In this document: one piece after another, positions 6,739 through 8,575 of the stretch
How positions within the stretch are numbered: the stretch's first letter is position 1
Layout: every line of letters begins with the position of its first letter
Source: Bacteroidaceae bacterium
GTDB taxonomy: Bacteria; Bacteroidota; Bacteroidia; Bacteroidales; Bacteroidaceae
NCBI GenBank assembly: GCA_017961965.1
Contig: JAGCWG010000010.1
Location: 1 to 8,575, forward strand
Length of the DNA stretch: 8,575 nucleotides
Reading direction: 5' to 3'
Position numbers and translations under genes: made by a program
Notes under the pieces: generated by a model
Seen by the model: only the letters and a program-made list of their open reading frames with translations
Told to the model about the DNA's origin: nothing
Databases searched by the model: none

Positions 6739-6770
6739 CTTGGCGGTATGTCTGATTCACCATATCTTTG
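6739..6770 (+). promoter_or_regulatory. Promoter-like sequence reading right, with no plus-strand gene downstream
   Basis: CTTG (6739-6742) lies 20 bases before TATCTTTG (6763-6770), close to the Bacteroidetes TTTG/TAnnTTTG consensus. Only the GC-rich palindrome 6799-6821 and then the antisense of the MATE gene follow. It may be the surviving promoter of a lost gene, or produce RNA antisense to the transporter's 3' end. Confidence 0.4.
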
Positions 6771-6798
6771 CAATGTGATTCAGAAGCAAAGACCACAA

Positions 6799-6821
6799 GC
6801 CCCCTAACCCCCAAAGGGGGC
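6799..6821. repeat. GC-rich palindromic intergenic repeat
   Basis: GCCCCC (6799-6804) and GGGGGC (6816-6821) can pair; alternatively CCCCC (6808-6812) pairs with GGGGG (6816-6820) around AAA. Short C-run/G-run palindromes of this look are common as dispersed intergenic elements in Bacteroidales genomes. Bases 6822-6907 hold nothing I recognise. Confidence 0.55.
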
Positions 6822-6907
6822 AGCCGTCCGGAACATATCCGCCTCACGAAGCCGACACGAAGGGTTGCCGAAGAGTCAGGGGTAGAAAAGTGTGCCCAAA
6901 CACAAAT

Positions 6908-6976
6908 AACACAGAGAGCTTAGTCCAGAATTTTTTTATTATTTCTAACAGTAAAAATCTCGGCGTTCTCTGCGTT
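6908..6976. repeat. Inverted CACAGAGA-type repeat spanning the 3' end of the MATE gene
   Basis: AACACAGAG (6908-6916) is the inverted counterpart of CTCTGCGTT (6968-6976), with one mismatch. The right-hand copy (6958-6976) reads AACGCAGAGAACGCCGAGA on the minus strand and matches the repeat at 6189-6207 at 16 of 19 positions. It lies inside the last codons of the transporter gene, so a dispersed repeat encodes part of the protein's C-terminus. Confidence 0.55.
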
Positions 6977-8453
6977 GATTACTTCCAATCAACAATCTTG
7001 TTGGAAGCATTGTCTGTACGATTCCACGTGTGGCAAGGTAGGTCAGGAAGGCAATCCATAAGCCATGATTGCCAAGGAGGGGAATAATGAGGGTGTAGAG
7101 GATGAAGAATACTCCGACTCCGAATGACATGGAGATAAGCATCTGACGGGTGGCTGTCGCACCGATGTAGATGCCGTCCCAGATGAAGGCTGCCATTCCG
7201 CACACGGGGAAGAGCAACGTCCACAGGTAGTAGTCGTGGGCTACACGGATTACCTCGGCATCGTTGGTGAGGAGGGTGAAGAACGGATAGGCAAAGAGGG
7301 CATACAGCGTGGTAAACAGCACTACCATGAGCGTTCCCAACAGGAACAGATGCTTTACTACGTCGTCGTATATGATATGGTTACGGTTGCCTATTGCCTT
7401 GCCTGCTATCGCTTCGCCTGCAGCTGCAAAGCCGTCCATGATGTAGGAGTAGAGCGTGAACAGTTGCATGAGCAGGGTGTTCACGGCAAGTTCGATGTTT
7501 CCCTGTCTTGCTCCTGCCGAGATGAATACGAAGTGTACGGCTACGAGGCAACAGGTGCGGAAGAAGATATCGCGGTTGACGTTGAAGAAACGTAGCAAAT
7601 CTGCCTTGTTCCATATACTCTTGTGTGTTGGGGAGAAGCAACGGATGAATCCTGTAGGAAGGTACTTGTGTAGTCGTCCGAGATAGACCTTGTACAGGGC
7701 TACCAAGGCGGTGGCAAGTCCGATGTACTGAGCTATTACCGTACCGAGTGCCACGCCTTCGACCTTCATTCCTACCACGAGTACGAGGATGAGGCTCGTG
7801 ATGATGTTACAGATGTTCTGAACGATAGCCATCACCATAGGTATTCGTGAATTCTGCATACCGATGAACCAGCCGTTGAGGGCAAAGAGGGTGAGCGATG
7901 CTGGTGCTCCGTAGATACAGATGTTGAAATATGTACGGGATAATGATGCAACATCGTCGGATGGCGAGATGATGTCAAGGGCAACTTCTCGTACCGGGTA
8001 CTGGATGAGTATGAGTGTGAGTGATATCAGAAGTGCGATACCTACAGAACGTATGAGCAGTCGCATGACCTCGCTAAGGTCTCTACGACCGAGTGCCTGT
8101 GAGGTCATTCCGCTTGTTCCCATGCGCAGGAATGCAAATATCCAGTAGATGATGTTGAAGAGCATTCCACCCACAGCTATAGCACCTATGTAGGTCTCCG
8201 AACCGAGATGACCAGTTATGGCAACATCAATCAAGCCAAGCAACGGTACGGTGATGTTTGACACGATGCTTGGCAAGGCGATGCGGAGGATTTGGCGATT
8301 GCGGGAGAGAGGACCTTCCCCCTTCCCGTCCCTCCGTCGCGCAGGGCACTGCTCTCCCCTCATTTCGGGACAGAGAGACATTAAGTCTCTCTTCTTCGCC
8401 CTCATTCGCCTTTCAGGACGGGGAGTTGGTATGTCTGTTCGCGGATTATTCAT
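6945..8453 (-). CDS. MATE family efflux transporter, DinF-like
   Basis: The frame from ATG at 8453 to TAG at 6947-6945 encodes 502 residues. From residue about 53 the sequence is typical of MATE transporters: NRQILRIALPSIVSNITVPLLGLIDVAITGHLG, then hydrophobic segments that I read as about 12 membrane helices in two halves. The second half starts near NVNRDIFFRTCCLVAVHF and includes AGEAIAGKAIGNRN. Such inner-membrane proteins export drugs or metabolites using a sodium or proton gradient; the substrate here is unknown. The core is of normal length (about 440), but both ends are unusual. About 50 basic residues precede the first helix, and the last residues (NQRRERRD) are encoded by an intergenic repeat. 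The real start may be Met31 (8363), Met25 (8381) or Met17 (8405). I see no promoter between 8453 and the window end, so it is probably co-transcribed with the gene to its right. Confidence 0.9.
   Translation of the reverse strand: MNNPRTDIPTPRPERRMRAKKRDLMSLCPEMRGEQCPARRRDGKGEGPLSRNRQILRIALPSIVSNITVPLLGLIDVAITGHLGSETYIGAIAVGGMLFNIIYWIFAFLRMGTSGMTSQALGRRDLSEVMRLLIRSVGIALLISLTLILIQYPVREVALDIISPSDDVASLSRTYFNICIYGAPASLTLFALNGWFIGMQNSRIPMVMAIVQNICNIITSLILVLVVGMKVEGVALGTVIAQYIGLATALVALYKVYLGRLHKYLPTGFIRCFSPTHKSIWNKADLLRFFNVNRDIFFRTCCLVAVHFVFISAGARQGNIELAVNTLLMQLFTLYSYIMDGFAAAGEAIAGKAIGNRNHIIYDDVVKHLFLLGTLMVVLFTTLYALFAYPFFTLLTNDAEVIRVAHDYYLWTLLFPVCGMAAFIWDGIYIGATATRQMLISMSFGVGVFFILYTLIIPLLGNHGLWIAFLTYLATRGIVQTMLPTRLLIGSNQRRERRDFYC
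8372..8392 (-). promoter_or_regulatory. Perfect hairpin at the start region of the MATE gene
   Basis: On the minus strand AGAGAGAC (8392-8385) pairs with GTCTCTCT (8379-8372) around loop TTAAT. The in-frame ATG for Met25 (8381-8379) straddles the loop and the stem. If translation really starts at Met31 (8363), the hairpin lies just 8 bases upstream of the start codon. Either way it could limit ribosome access. It may equally be a repeat that entered the gene's 5' end. Confidence 0.4.
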
Positions 8454-8494
8454 TCACAGAGAATTACTTCGAGATTACCTTTAAGGACGATTGA

Positions 8495-8575
8495 CTATCT
8501 TTTCCCTCCCCTTGAAACGGGGAGGGTCAGGGAGGGGGTCAGCTCGTATGTCTTGTACATCACCCAATATATCAA
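8495..8575 (-). CDS. C-terminal end of an unidentified gene upstream of the MATE gene (partial)
   Basis: Read on the minus strand from the window edge, one frame encodes LIYWVMYKTYELTPS followed by LTLPVSRGGKR and a TAG at 8497-8495. A second frame is also open (DILGDVQDIRADPLPDPPRF and so on, to TAA at 8483-8481), so the true frame is uncertain. In either case the last 10-20 residues are encoded by the GC-rich palindrome at 8504-8542. The gap to the MATE ATG would be 41 or 27 bases, consistent with an operon. I do not recognise the protein from so short a piece. Confidence 0.35.
   Translation of the reverse strand: MIYWVMYKTYELTPSLTLPVSRGGKR
8504..8542. repeat. GC-rich palindromic repeat copy
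   Basis: CCCTCCCC (8504-8511) and GGGGAGGG (8519-8526) form an 8-bp stem around loop TTGAAAC. The same arms, with a different 7-base loop, occur at 6142-6164. The tail GGTCAGGGAGGGGGTC resembles the outer arm at 6349-6366. This makes it another copy of the element that builds the nested repeat after the beta-barrel gene. Confidence 0.7.

Noticed and set aside
6890..7087. A 65-codon plus-strand open frame at the MATE 3' end
   Set aside because: It is antisense to the transporter and starts within intergenic repeat sequence; no family features.

Overview
The window looks like chromosomal DNA of a Bacteroidales bacterium, most likely Prevotella or a close relative. The support is: a Bacteroidetes-type promoter (TTTG, 20-nt gap, TAACTTTG) before the outer-membrane gene; no obvious Shine-Dalgarno sequences; a glycoside hydrolase ending in a short sorting-tail-like motif; a large carboxypeptidase-regulatory/plug/beta-barrel protein; and long AT-rich intergenic DNA filled with dispersed repeats. 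Genus is an inference from these traits, not a database match.

Layout. Bases 2-133 are the last 43 codons of a plus-strand membrane transporter, probably a dicarboxylate/amino acid:cation symporter, followed by a strong intrinsic terminator (167-206). After a roughly 240-base leader comes a secreted GH5 family glycoside hydrolase (447-2948) with a signal peptide, a catalytic domain, a Ser/Pro/Thr linker, two tandem homologous C-terminal domains of a type I cannot assign, and a C-terminal sorting-like tail. It ends at an intrinsic terminator (2977-3018). The next gap (3019-3338) holds a four-copy array with an exact 33-bp period, ending 6 bases before a good promoter. That promoter drives a 915-residue outer-membrane beta-barrel protein (3339-6086). 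Bases 6087-6944 have no gene. They hold GC-rich palindromes, a nested inverted repeat of about 260 bp, a 43-bp-period direct repeat and two promoter-like sequences with nothing to drive. A MATE efflux transporter of the DinF-like type (8453-6945, minus strand) converges on the beta-barrel gene. A minus-strand gene probably ends at 8495 or 8481, just upstream of the transporter.

How the parts fit. The GH5 enzyme and the outer-membrane protein face the same way but are separated by a terminator and a dedicated promoter, so they are probably separate transcription units. A shared role in polysaccharide use is possible but unproven: there is no SusD-like lipoprotein in the window. The MATE gene is unrelated housekeeping or export function, probably co-transcribed with the gene beyond the right edge.

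The most interesting signals are the 33-bp-phased array, a candidate operator for an unknown regulator; the duplicated unassigned domains of the GH5 enzyme; and the way dispersed intergenic repeats seem to have entered the ends of the minus-strand coding regions. I saw no CRISPR array, tRNA, rRNA, intact insertion sequence or defence system.
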